A DNA stretch of 64,000 nt from the NCBI GenBank assembly GCA_002503825.1, contig DASP01000001.1:143945-207944 (forward strand), written 5' to 3'. The translations under genes and the position numbers were made by a program. Source of the DNA: Methanoregulaceae archaeon UBA467. Lineage in GTDB: Archaea > Halobacteriota > Methanomicrobia > Methanomicrobiales > Methanospirillaceae. Below are positions 34,117 to 42,636 of the stretch, piece after piece (position 1 is the first letter of the stretch; each line of letters starts with the position of its first letter). The notes beneath the pieces were generated by a model. That model had not been told where the DNA came from, made no database searches, and worked only from the letters and a program-made list of their open reading frames with translations.

Positions 34117-37100
34117 ATGGTGCGCAGTACTCCGCTTAAGCGTAGCGCAGGGTATATCTCGGGAGTATCGGATTATTCCCGGTGTATTTCTGTTTCGGGA
34201 ATCATTGCTGCAGTTCTTCTGATTTTTTTCTGCGGGGCTGTATCTGCTGATACAACAGTGAATGATGTTGTATTAACCGTATCTCCGGGAATTGCAGGGG
34301 AATCTCAGTTATGGAATGTCTCGTTTCACATCAACCAGGGTCTTGTAAATGAGACAAACGGGTTTTTTATAACATTTGACCAGAGTTTCGTGGTCGATGA
34401 TCCATTCGATCCTGAATGTATAACGGTATGGTCAGACGGCTGTTCAGCCCACCCGCACCGGGTGATAATAATTCATAATCCCAACGCGAGTTACCCGTTA
34501 TACCAGCCGGGTACTACCACGGTGAAGTTCAACAACCCCATGGATATCCCGTTCAACAGCGACGTGCTTATCAGCTTTTCATGCGGCGTTCACACAGACT
34601 GCCCGATCAACTGTTCAGGGTATCATGTATGGGCCAATACCGATGTGGAATCATATCCGGTGGAAAGCAATTATGTGTATATCAGTGTCCCTGTTACAGC
34701 CGGTGCCGGCAATAACGGCCTGGTTCAATCCCCGGACGGTATCCTGAGTCCGCCCGACCATACACAGGTCTTTAGCTGCGGTTCCGAACCTGTGTATTCG
34801 ATAATCCCTGATTCGTCTTATTATATCCAGGACGTCACGGTCAATGGCATATCAGTAGTCGATGATCCCAATTACATACTCTACCCGGATGGCCATGCAG
34901 AATATGTATTTGATCCGCTTCACTGCGACCAGTTCATTTATGCAGGCTTTGAATTTGAAATCCCGCCACCTGACCTGTATAAGACCACTTCAGATTCCAT
35001 CGTTACGCCAGGCTCTATATATCACTACACCATCGGATACAACAACCCGAATGAACTACTTTACACGGGGGTTTTCATAACAGACCCCCTGCCAGAGGAA
35101 GTTGACTTTATTTCCGCTTCAGGAAACTACACACTTGAAGGGCGGACTGTTAGATGGGACATTGGATCCCTCCTGCCGTTCCAGTCAGGGAACGTTACAC
35201 TCATGGCGATGGTGAATGGTTCTGCACCGGCAGGAGCTTTCCTGAACTGCGCAATGATGCATACAGACCAGTCAGGGCCCGTCGAAAACTGCACTGAAGT
35301 CACGGTCATCATTCCCCCGGTCATCACAAAGACCGCACCGGCTGATGTTGTCGCCCCTGCCGAGACCTTTACCTATTCCATTACGTATGAAAACCCGAAT
35401 TCCGTCAGCCTTACAGGTGCATCCATCACCGATGCCATACCCGCCGATCTGGTCTTTTTGGATGCCCCGGGCGGGTCTTACAATAATGGTACCGTCACAT
35501 GGTCCCTCGGTACACTCGCTCCTAATGAGACAGGCACCGTTACACTGACCGTCCATGTTGGGTATCTCGTTCCGCCTGGTACTGATATCATAAACTGTGC
35601 ATCGATGTATACAGACCTGTTTGAGCCTGTTGAGAATTGCACGGATGTCAGGGTCCTCTTCATACCGGTCATAAATAAGACTGCTCCGGCTGAACTGGTC
35701 TTACCCGGTGAGACATTCACCTATTCTATTGCATATGAAAACCCGAATTCTGTCAGCCTTACCGGCGTATCCCTCACCGACTATATTGAACCAGATCTCG
35801 TCTTCGTCAATGCAACAGGGAACTGGTCCTTTGAAGATGACGTCGTCACATGGCCTCTCGGGACGCTCGCTCCCAATGAGACGGGTACAGTCACTCTGAC
35901 CGTCAGCGTTATGACCGACGTTTCACCGGGTACTGAGATCCTGAACTGTGCAGAACTCGGGTCAGACCAGTTTGAAGAACCGGTTTTTGACTGCACTGAC
36001 GTCACAGTCGTCGTTCCTCCCCTCCTTGAAAAGACTGCACCGGCTGAACTGGTCGCACCCGGCGAGACATTCACCTATTCCATCGCGTATGAAAACCCGA
36101 ATTCCGTCAACATTACCGGTGCATTACTTACCGACGCCATTCCTGCTAATCTCACCTTTGTGAATGCAACAGGGGACTGGTCCTTTGATGACGACGTCGT
36201 CATATGGCCTCTTGGAACACTCGCTCCCAATGAGACGGGTACCGTCACCCTGACCGCCAGTGTGAAGACCGACGTTGTACCAGGCCTTGTCATCTGGAAC
36301 TGTGCAGTACTCGAAACTGACCGGTTTGAACCGGTTCTGGCCTGCACTGACGTCACGGTCATCATTCGCCCGCTCATTACAAAGACTGCACCGGTTGATA
36401 TTGTCGGGCCCGGTGAGATCTTCACCTACACCATAGCTTATGAAAACCCGGATAGCGTCAACCTTACCGGCGTATCCATCACCGATATCATTCCACCAGA
36501 TCTTGTCTTTGTGAATGCAACAGGGGACTGGTCTTTTGTGGACGACACCGTCACATGGTCTCTCGGAACACTCGCTCCTGATGAGACTGGCACCGTTACA
36601 TTGACCGTCAGCGTTATGACCGACGTTCCAGCGGGTACCGTCATCATGAACTGTGCAGAACTCCTCACAGACCAGTTTGAGCCGGTTACAGACTGCACCG
36701 ACGTTACCGTTGAAGGATGTACTCCGACCGTCGAACTTACAAAAGTCTCCTCAAGGGAAGAAGTCGCACCCGGGGAATCGTTCATCTACACGATCAGGTA
36801 CAAAAACTCCTGCGAGTGCGGGCCGATAACCGGAGTGGTTGTTCGCGACCACCTGCCTGACGAGGTAATATTTGTCTCTGCAACGCATAGCGGCGTCTAT
36901 GATGGAAATAACGTCACATGGTCACTGGGGACGGTTGAAGCATGTGAAGAAGGAGAATTAAATATAGTCGTCCGCGTCCCGCTCATAGCCGTGGATCCGA
37001 GGGTGACTAATATTGCAACGCTCTTCTATAACCCGGGTAAATTCCTGACTGCAACTGCAGATACAATAATTGACCCGTCCAGGATACCTGATCCGAGAAA

Positions 37101-37494
37101 TGTACTGGTATACCCGCCGGTACCAAAATTCGTTTCAATACCAAAATCAGGAACAGCACCGCTTTATGTGCGTTTCATTGACTTCTCCTCAGGTAAGCCC
37201 ACCTCATGGTTATGGGACTTTGGAGATAACACGACTTCCTGGCTGAAGAACCCGAGACATGTCTATACCACCCCCGGTAGTTACACCGTCACCCTGACGG
37301 CCACAAATGACTGGGGCGCCAACACCACTATTCACAATAGTGAAATACAGGTAAATAACCCCATTTTTATAAGCGGACCTCAGGTTCAACCGACAGACAA
37401 CCAGTCAACTCAGTCGACCGGCACAAATTACACAAGTCCTTATGACAGGTTTGTCAGGACCGGAAAATCACCATTTTCGAGCTTATTCGGGTGA
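34117..37494 (+). CDS. Large secreted protein with DUF11 repeats and a PKD domain
   Basis: 1125 residues. A signal peptide (hydrophobic core SGIIAAVLLIFFCGAVSA) is followed by a unique N-terminal region (about 35-285), then about six DUF11-type repeats of about 117 residues, each opening with KTAPA-ELV-PGETFTYS-like sequence and containing SLGTLAPNETGTVTLT, and a PKD domain near 1005-1085 (WLWDFGDNTTSW, GSYTVTLTATNDWG). Many N-x-T/S sites suggest glycosylation. There is no C-terminal membrane helix or PGF-CTERM-like anchor, so it is secreted or held by contacts. Likely an S-layer-associated or adhesive stalk protein. The start is ATG 34117 with AGGTGG; GTG 34108 is an alternative. Confidence 0.88.
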   Translation: MVRSTPLKRSAGYISGVSDYSRCISVSGIIAAVLLIFFCGAVSADTTVNDVVLTVSPGIAGESQLWNVSFHINQGLVNETNGFFITFDQSFVVDDPFDPECITVWSDGCSAHPHRVIIIHNPNASYPLYQPGTTTVKFNNPMDIPFNSDVLISFSCGVHTDCPINCSGYHVWANTDVESYPVESNYVYISVPVTAGAGNNGLVQSPDGILSPPDHTQVFSCGSEPVYSIIPDSSYYIQDVTVNGISVVDDPNYILYPDGHAEYVFDPLHCDQFIYAGFEFEIPPPDLYKTTSDSIVTPGSIYHYTIGYNNPNELLYTGVFITDPLPEEVDFISASGNYTLEGRTVRWDIGSLLPFQSGNVTLMAMVNGSAPAGAFLNCAMMHTDQSGPVENCTEVTVIIPPVITKTAPADVVAPAETFTYSITYENPNSVSLTGASITDAIPADLVFLDAPGGSYNNGTVTWSLGTLAPNETGTVTLTVHVGYLVPPGTDIINCASMYTDLFEPVENCTDVRVLFIPVINKTAPAELVLPGETFTYSIAYENPNSVSLTGVSLTDYIEPDLVFVNATGNWSFEDDVVTWPLGTLAPNETGTVTLTVSVMTDVSPGTEILNCAELGSDQFEEPVFDCTDVTVVVPPLLEKTAPAELVAPGETFTYSIAYENPNSVNITGALLTDAIPANLTFVNATGDWSFDDDVVIWPLGTLAPNETGTVTLTASVKTDVVPGLVIWNCAVLETDRFEPVLACTDVTVIIRPLITKTAPVDIVGPGEIFTYTIAYENPDSVNLTGVSITDIIPPDLVFVNATGDWSFVDDTVTWSLGTLAPDETGTVTLTVSVMTDVPAGTVIMNCAELLTDQFEPVTDCTDVTVEGCTPTVELTKVSSREEVAPGESFIYTIRYKNSCECGPITGVVVRDHLPDEVIFVSATHSGVYDGNNVTWSLGTVEACEEGELNIVVRVPLIAVDPRVTNIATLFYNPGKFLTATADTIIDPSRIPDPRNVLVYPPVPKFVSIPKSGTAPLYVRFIDFSSGKPTSWLWDFGDNTTSWLKNPRHVYTTPGSYTVTLTATNDWGANTTIHNSEIQVNNPIFISGPQVQPTDNQSTQSTGTNYTSPYDRFVRTGKSPFSSLFG

Positions 37495-37666
37495 TGTGCC
37501 GGTATCAGATTTTAATTTTTAATGGCTCTGTTAAATCCTCATTTCGATAAGCCCTGTTCGATCCATTTCTCTGACAGGTGGGGTTTTACCCCTGCCCGCC
37601 CCGCGCCGCTGGGGATGGTCTGCAGGCAGGGTTGATCAGGATTCTGTTATTTTTTAAAAGAATGAA

Positions 37667-37778
37667 GCACGGTCCCTGTCGCATTGTGGGGACGCACACA
37701 TGCGATCACCGGGCATCTGCCCCGGGAGTGTCGCAATGAGAAGTGCGGTGAAAGAGGAATAGCGAGAGAACGGGAAGG
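37667..37778 (+). repeat. Diverged structured non-coding repeat, copy B
   Basis: Homologue of 33243-33353 in direct orientation 4.4 kb downstream. The outer stem is CATTGTG (37682-37688) with CGCAATG (37732-37738); compared with copy A, a C-G pair became T-G and a T-G pair became T-A, so pairing is kept. An inner CCGGG / CCCGG hairpin (37708-37712 / 37720-37724) is stronger than in copy A. The two copies bracket tRNA-Arg and the surface-protein gene. Confidence 0.7.
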
Positions 37779-37976
37779 GTTACCTATGAAAATGGTGGAA
37801 CAACCCACAATATAAGGAGATTTTGAATAGACATTCTCATGGTTCCGGAGTGAACCTTACTGGTTCATGTTCCGTTTCAACAGAGTTTTTTTAAACCCTC
37901 TTTGTAAAGGACTTTTTTTATCAGATGAATTTTATTAAGTATCTGCAGCCCGCAGATCATTCCCGCCCGGAGGTCA

Positions 37977-38002
37977 TTTAATTACGTAATTACGTAATTA
38001 AA
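37977..38002. repeat. Perfect 26-base palindrome
   Basis: The sequence reads the same on both strands over 26 bases: three overlapping copies of the 10-base palindrome-like unit TAATTACGTAATTA-type, flanked by TTT and AAA. It is A/T-rich with two ACGT cores. It lies 70 bases past the nusA stop and could be a protein-binding site, cruciform or part of a terminator. Confidence 0.6.
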
Positions 38003-38045
38003 ACGTCTGAAACGGACCTTTTTTAGAGAGTGCCCAGGTATAGTC

Positions 38046-38066
38046 AAAAAAAACTGTAAAAAAAAA
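38046..38066 (-). terminator. T-rich terminator after nusA
   Basis: On the minus strand two T runs (9 and 8 T) separated by ACAG follow the nusA stop by 5 bases. Euryarchaeal RNA polymerase terminates at such oligo-T tracts, so this probably ends the rpoH-nusA transcript. Confidence 0.65.
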
Positions 38067-38071
38067 GAGGC

Positions 38072-38518
38072 TTACTGGGACTCGTTTGAAACGAGCTGCA
38101 CATCTGCAATGTTGTGCTGTCTCTGCGCGAGCTTTTTTGCCTTGAAAATATTTTTCCCTTCTTTGCCTATCGCGATTCCACGATCTTCATCCCTGACTTC
38201 AATGTGGGCGATCTGCTCCTCGTCCTCTCCCTCAAAATCTATTGAGGTTACCTGGGCCGGAAGGAAACAGTTCCTGAGGAACTGTTCAGGGTTGTTCGAG
38301 TACTCGACTACCTCGATCTTCTTGCCCATGACATCCATTGCCTTCTTTATGCTGGCACCGTTTTTCCCGATGGCCAGACCCATTTCACCGGTATTGACCA
38401 CAAAGATAATCCGGTTGTTACGGTCGTCTATCACACAATCCCTGCTTCCAGCTCCTGTGAGCCGTTCGAACTGGGATATAAGGCGGATACAGTCCTCTGT
38501 TAATAAAACTTCAGGCAT
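38072..38518 (-). CDS. nusA: Archaeal NusA-like transcription factor
   Basis: 148 residues, two KH domains only, the standard archaeal short NusA: GEMGLAIGKNGASIKKAMDV (KH1, about 45-65) and DRGIAIGKEGKNIFKAKKL (KH2, about 112-132). There is no S1 domain or N-terminal domain. It binds RNA and probably influences termination. It starts one base after L30e. In many euryarchaea the next genes are S12, S7 and elongation factors; here the unit ends. Confidence 0.95.
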   Translation of the reverse strand: MPEVLLTEDCIRLISQFERLTGAGSRDCVIDDRNNRIIFVVNTGEMGLAIGKNGASIKKAMDVMGKKIEVVEYSNNPEQFLRNCFLPAQVTSIDFEGEDEEQIAHIEVRDEDRGIAIGKEGKNIFKAKKLAQRQHNIADVQLVSNESQ

Positions 38519-38519
38519 A

Positions 38520-38810
38520 TTACGCCCTCTTCAGGCTCAGGATATCGGATTCGCCCGGGTTTATCACTGCAAGAGCGCTTACCATGAACGGTTTACCGCA
38601 TGCCTTCCCGAGCTGAACGCTTGATCCCTCAAAGGTGTAGACAAATATGTTCTCATTTCCCTTGATCGTTTCTTTGAATTTTGCAGGACAGTTCTCGGCC
38701 ACAACAACCAACTGGGCCTTGCCCTCCTGAATACATTGTTCGGTTTTATTCTGGCCGAGCAGGACATCGCCTGTTTTGATAGCCCTTCTCAACGAAGCAT
38801 TGAAATCCAT
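38520..38810 (-). CDS. rpl30e: Ribosomal protein L30e
   Basis: 96 residues with the L7Ae/L30e fold: FNASLRRAIKTGDVLLGQNK, LVVVAENCPAKFKETI, VYTFEGSSVQLGKACGKPF. It is a large-subunit protein that binds kink-turn-like RNA. The gene lies between rpoA'' and nusA, its usual place in euryarchaeal RNA polymerase operons. Confidence 0.95.
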   Translation of the reverse strand: MDFNASLRRAIKTGDVLLGQNKTEQCIQEGKAQLVVVAENCPAKFKETIKGNENIFVYTFEGSSVQLGKACGKPFMVSALAVINPGESDILSLKRA

Positions 38811-38820
38811 TACAATTCTC

Positions 38821-39984
38821 CTAATTCATAGGTTTCGCTATAAGTTTGACATCTCCGGTGCCGAGCTGGATTGGCTGACCCACGATCACGTTCTCAGTGA
38901 CACCGCTCAGTTCATCCACCTCATTTGCCACAGCGGCATCGAGGAGATGGTTCACAGTGACCTCAAAGGCTGCACGTGAAAGGACGCTTTCCTTTTCACC
39001 TGCAATACCATGACGCCCAATCTGTTTGACCTCTCCTTCCATGCACATCATATCGGCAACCAGCATAATATGCCTGACATCCACGGCGATACCCTGTTCA
39101 TTCAATGTAGCAAGAGCTTCATGAATAATAGCATTGCGGGCGGCTTCTATTCCAAGCACCTGAGATATCTCACTGATGTTGTTGGTACGGGTACGTGTGG
39201 TATCCACACCGTCAACATCGAATACGTCTTTTAGGTTGGAGCCTTCAGTATAAAGTATATACTCTCCGCTCTCCTTTCGCACGACAACCCGTTCGATATC
39301 GTCTATGCCCTGGACGATAACATTACGGACATGCTCTGCGAGCTGGAATAAATTCTGGTAACTTTCCCGGTTTTTTGGCATGAAGACAATGGTCGCATCC
39401 TGGTCATTATTCTCATAGTCAAAGTCGCGGTAGTGGCGCCGGTCACGGATCTTGCGCGGCGCCGTCTCAACGATGGTGGAGACTGCGATCTTCCTCTTGT
39501 CGCATACTGCCGTGTTTAAATGCACAACAATCTGCATGTTCTCCATATCGATGGTAATATCCCCGAATTCGTGCAGGGGGGCCGCTTCTATCTGCCAGCT
39601 CACTTCACGTGCCTTGTCCCTGTCACCTGAGTATTCAGGCTGAAGATAGATTGTCATCGTCGGAGTGCTCGGCTCCTTCCTCGCATCCATGATCTCGATA
39701 AGACGTGGAAGCCCCAGCGTGACGTTAATCTCGGCCACACCGGCATAGTGGAATGTTCGCATGGTCATCTGCGTGCCGGGCTCACCAATTGACTGTGCTG
39801 CAATGATCCCCACCGCTTCGCAGGCCTCTATCCTTGTTTTCTGGTACTCCTCGCGGACCCTGTTGAGAATGGTATCAAACTGTTCTGCCGGGATGTCTCT
39901 GCCATTAAGGTATTTTAGCAGCTGTTCCTTGGTTTTTTCAGTAAGATCAGCATCACTAATCCTTTTTTCCTGTTCGGGCAGCAT
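38821..39984 (-). CDS. rpoA2: RNA polymerase subunit A''
   Basis: 387 residues, the C-terminal part of the largest subunit. The trigger-loop/bridge region appears as VGIIAAQSIGEPGTQMTMRT and FHYAGVAEINVTLGLPRL; the C-terminal clamp segment includes GRHGIAGEKESVLSRAAFE. It starts with ATG directly after the rpoA' stop, the normal archaeal split of the largest subunit. Confidence 0.97.
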   Translation of the reverse strand: MLPEQEKRISDADLTEKTKEQLLKYLNGRDIPAEQFDTILNRVREEYQKTRIEACEAVGIIAAQSIGEPGTQMTMRTFHYAGVAEINVTLGLPRLIEIMDARKEPSTPTMTIYLQPEYSGDRDKAREVSWQIEAAPLHEFGDITIDMENMQIVVHLNTAVCDKRKIAVSTIVETAPRKIRDRRHYRDFDYENNDQDATIVFMPKNRESYQNLFQLAEHVRNVIVQGIDDIERVVVRKESGEYILYTEGSNLKDVFDVDGVDTTRTRTNNISEISQVLGIEAARNAIIHEALATLNEQGIAVDVRHIMLVADMMCMEGEVKQIGRHGIAGEKESVLSRAAFEVTVNHLLDAAVANEVDELSGVTENVIVGQPIQLGTGDVKLIAKPMN

Positions 39985-42624
39985 TCAGACCTCCTCCTTT
40001 AAAACACTTTCAACGATTCCCTTCACGTCCACCGGGTCCCCGAAACAGCTCTTCATGGGATCAGTGCCGTCTTCACCGTACCTGAACTGAATAATTTTCC
40101 CGCCTGTTGACCTGACTGTTCCGTCATACGCAACTTTCAGGTCCTGAAGTGCATTGATCAGGCGTCGCTGAAGGTATCCGCTCTGTGACGTCCTGACTGC
40201 CGTATCAACAAGACCTTCACGACCCCCAATGGCATGGAAGAAGAATTCCGTCGGGTTCAACCCTGACTTGTAGCTGTGCTCGATAAAACCATGCGCATCT
40301 GAACCACGGTCTCCCTTCCTGAAGTGAGGGAGGGTACGGTCATCGTATCCTCTCATGATCCTCTCACCACGGACCGACTGCTGCCCGACACACCCTGCCA
40401 TCTGCGTGAGGTTCAGCATGGACCCCCTGGCCCCGCTGACCGCCATTACCACGGCACTGTTTCCGAGCCCGAGATGCCGGCCTGCAATTTCACCGGTACG
40501 GTCTCGGGCTTTCCCGAGAACCTGCATGATCTGCATTTCAAGGGTCTCTTCAGGAGTCCTCCCCGGCATGGGCTCAAGCTGGCCGTCCTCGTATATTCGT
40601 ATACGACGCTGGACATCGATCTTGGCGTTCTGGAGCACTTCGTCTATCTGCCCGTATTCGGTCTTTGAAAGATCTTCATCATCAATACCGAATGAGAACC
40701 CGTCCAGCATGATGGAACGTATGGAGAGCTCAGTGATATCATCGATAAATTCGGCTGCCCGCTTCATTCCGTACTGGCGGATAATGCGCTGAACAATCTG
40801 GCCGTCAAATGCCCCGATTGCCTTTTTATCAATGGTTCCCGACTCAAGTTTTCCGTCAAAGATACGGACATATGCATCACGTTCACAGAGTTCGCGCTGA
40901 CAGGTCTCGCAGTTCTGGCATGAACTCGCCTTGAAGACCATATTAAGCTCTGTTGGAAGGATCGTTGAGAAAACCTGTTTGTTGCTCCACTTGTTTACCT
41001 TCCCGGCTGTCATTCCCGCCGGGGGCAGGTTATAAAGAGGCATGTTCTTGAGCAGGTACAGTGCTTCCTGCTTTGTAAACCAACGCAGCTGGTTCGTGAG
41101 CATGAATATGCCTGATATGTGATCGTGAATACCGCCGATGATAGGGCCTCCGAATCGTGGAGAGAGAAGGTTCTCCTGTACACTCACGAGGATTGCTGCT
41201 TCTGCACGAGCCTCCTCAGTCTGCGGAACGTGCAGGTTCATTTCGTCACCATCAAAGTCGGCGTTATACGGCGGGCAGACCGCGGGGTTAAGGCGGAACG
41301 TCTTGCCACCCATCACCTTCACCCGGTGTGCCATGATACTCATACGGTGGAGTGACGGCTGCCGGTTGAAGAGGACGATATCCCCATCCCTTAACTGGCG
41401 TTCTACGGTCCAGCCCGGTTCAATCATGTCGGCAACAGTGTCAAGGTTCCCTTCTGCAAGTCGCATACGGCGCTTGTCGGGACGAATGGCATAGTTTGCA
41501 CCACAGGGATGACCGAGGGAGGGCCGTACAGGACCGTTTCGTAAAATCTGTTTTAATTCTTCGATGTTATACGACGTAACCCGGACTGGTATGGACATCT
41601 CGTTGGCAATTGCCAGCGGGATTCCCACCTCAAGGACACTCAGGTTCGGATCGGGAGATATGACCGTACGGGCTGAGAAATTGACACGTTTCCCGGAAAG
41701 TGATCCCCTGAAACGGCCGTCTTTTCCCTTCAGGCGCTGCGAGAGGGTTTTTAATGGCCGGCCGCTGCGATGGCGTGCAGGGGGACACCCGGCAACCTCG
41801 TTGTCGAGATAGGTGGTGACATGGTACTGCAGGAGTTCCCAGAGGTCTTCAATGATCAGCTGCGGCGCACCTGCATCCTGGTTTTCCTTGAAACGCTGGT
41901 TGATACGGATAATATCGACCAGCTTGTGGGTCAGGTCATCTTCAGACCGCTGACCGTTTTCAAGGATAATCGATGGCCTCATGGTGACAGGAGGAACAGG
42001 AAGGACCGTGAGAATTGTCCATTCCGGTCTTGCGACGTCGGGATTTATTCCGAGGTGCCGAAGATCATCGTCTGGTATTCTCTCGAGACGGGCCCTGATA
42101 TCTGCAGGAGTAAGCTTATGCTCTATCTTCTTTCCCTCTTCAACCACAACCTCTGAGAAGGTTGTCGGTTTCTCGAAGTTGATCTTCAGCTGCTGCTCAC
42201 CGCAGTGAGGGCATACCCGCTCTTTTTTGATGTCTTTTTCTGAGAGGACATCCCCTGTCAGGTCATCCTCGGTTCCGACCACCTTTTCAATCTCTTCAGG
42301 TGAGAGAAGCAGCCTGCTGCAGCTTCTGCAGGTGACACGGAGCAGTTTTCTGATCAACCGGGTGTACCCGACGTGGATCACGGGCTTTGCCAGTTCAATA
42401 TGCCCGAAATGGCCGGGACATTCGCTTGCCTTCTGGTCACAGGTCTTACACCTGAGCCCGGGATCAATGACCCCAAGGTTCAGGTCCATCAGGCCCTGGG
42501 GATAGGGAAAACCGTCATCATCGTAGGTATCCGCCCAGATAATTTTGCGGACACTCATGGTACGGATTTCCTTTGGAGAAAGTAATCCAAATTCAATTTT
42601 TCCAATTCGTTTTGGGCTGGGCAT
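39985..42624 (-). CDS. rpoA1: RNA polymerase subunit A'
   Basis: 879 residues. It carries the absolutely conserved catalytic magnesium loop NADFDGDEMNLH (near residue 455), an N-terminal zinc site CKTCDQKASECPGHFGHI, a second Cys cluster CPHCGEQQ, and RQPSLHRMSIM. It forms the active-site half of the largest subunit. It is joined directly to rpoA'' with no spacer and follows rpoB' by 12 bases. Confidence 0.98.
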   Translation of the reverse strand: MPSPKRIGKIEFGLLSPKEIRTMSVRKIIWADTYDDDGFPYPQGLMDLNLGVIDPGLRCKTCDQKASECPGHFGHIELAKPVIHVGYTRLIRKLLRVTCRSCSRLLLSPEEIEKVVGTEDDLTGDVLSEKDIKKERVCPHCGEQQLKINFEKPTTFSEVVVEEGKKIEHKLTPADIRARLERIPDDDLRHLGINPDVARPEWTILTVLPVPPVTMRPSIILENGQRSEDDLTHKLVDIIRINQRFKENQDAGAPQLIIEDLWELLQYHVTTYLDNEVAGCPPARHRSGRPLKTLSQRLKGKDGRFRGSLSGKRVNFSARTVISPDPNLSVLEVGIPLAIANEMSIPVRVTSYNIEELKQILRNGPVRPSLGHPCGANYAIRPDKRRMRLAEGNLDTVADMIEPGWTVERQLRDGDIVLFNRQPSLHRMSIMAHRVKVMGGKTFRLNPAVCPPYNADFDGDEMNLHVPQTEEARAEAAILVSVQENLLSPRFGGPIIGGIHDHISGIFMLTNQLRWFTKQEALYLLKNMPLYNLPPAGMTAGKVNKWSNKQVFSTILPTELNMVFKASSCQNCETCQRELCERDAYVRIFDGKLESGTIDKKAIGAFDGQIVQRIIRQYGMKRAAEFIDDITELSIRSIMLDGFSFGIDDEDLSKTEYGQIDEVLQNAKIDVQRRIRIYEDGQLEPMPGRTPEETLEMQIMQVLGKARDRTGEIAGRHLGLGNSAVVMAVSGARGSMLNLTQMAGCVGQQSVRGERIMRGYDDRTLPHFRKGDRGSDAHGFIEHSYKSGLNPTEFFFHAIGGREGLVDTAVRTSQSGYLQRRLINALQDLKVAYDGTVRSTGGKIIQFRYGEDGTDPMKSCFGDPVDVKGIVESVLKEEV

Positions 42625-42636
42625 GGTACACCTCCT

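Larger units (their letters stand above)
37495..38071. other. Intergenic region, convergent, with repeat copy B and palindrome
   Basis: About 580 bases between the surface-protein gene and nusA, which converge. No coding region is supported. It holds repeat element copy B, a 26-base perfect palindrome and the T-rich end of the RNA polymerase operon, each listed separately. Confidence 0.55.

Noticed and set aside
33243..37778. Transposon or composite element bounded by the two repeat copies
   Set aside because: No transposase, no inverted ends and no target duplication were seen; the copies are diverged and direct.
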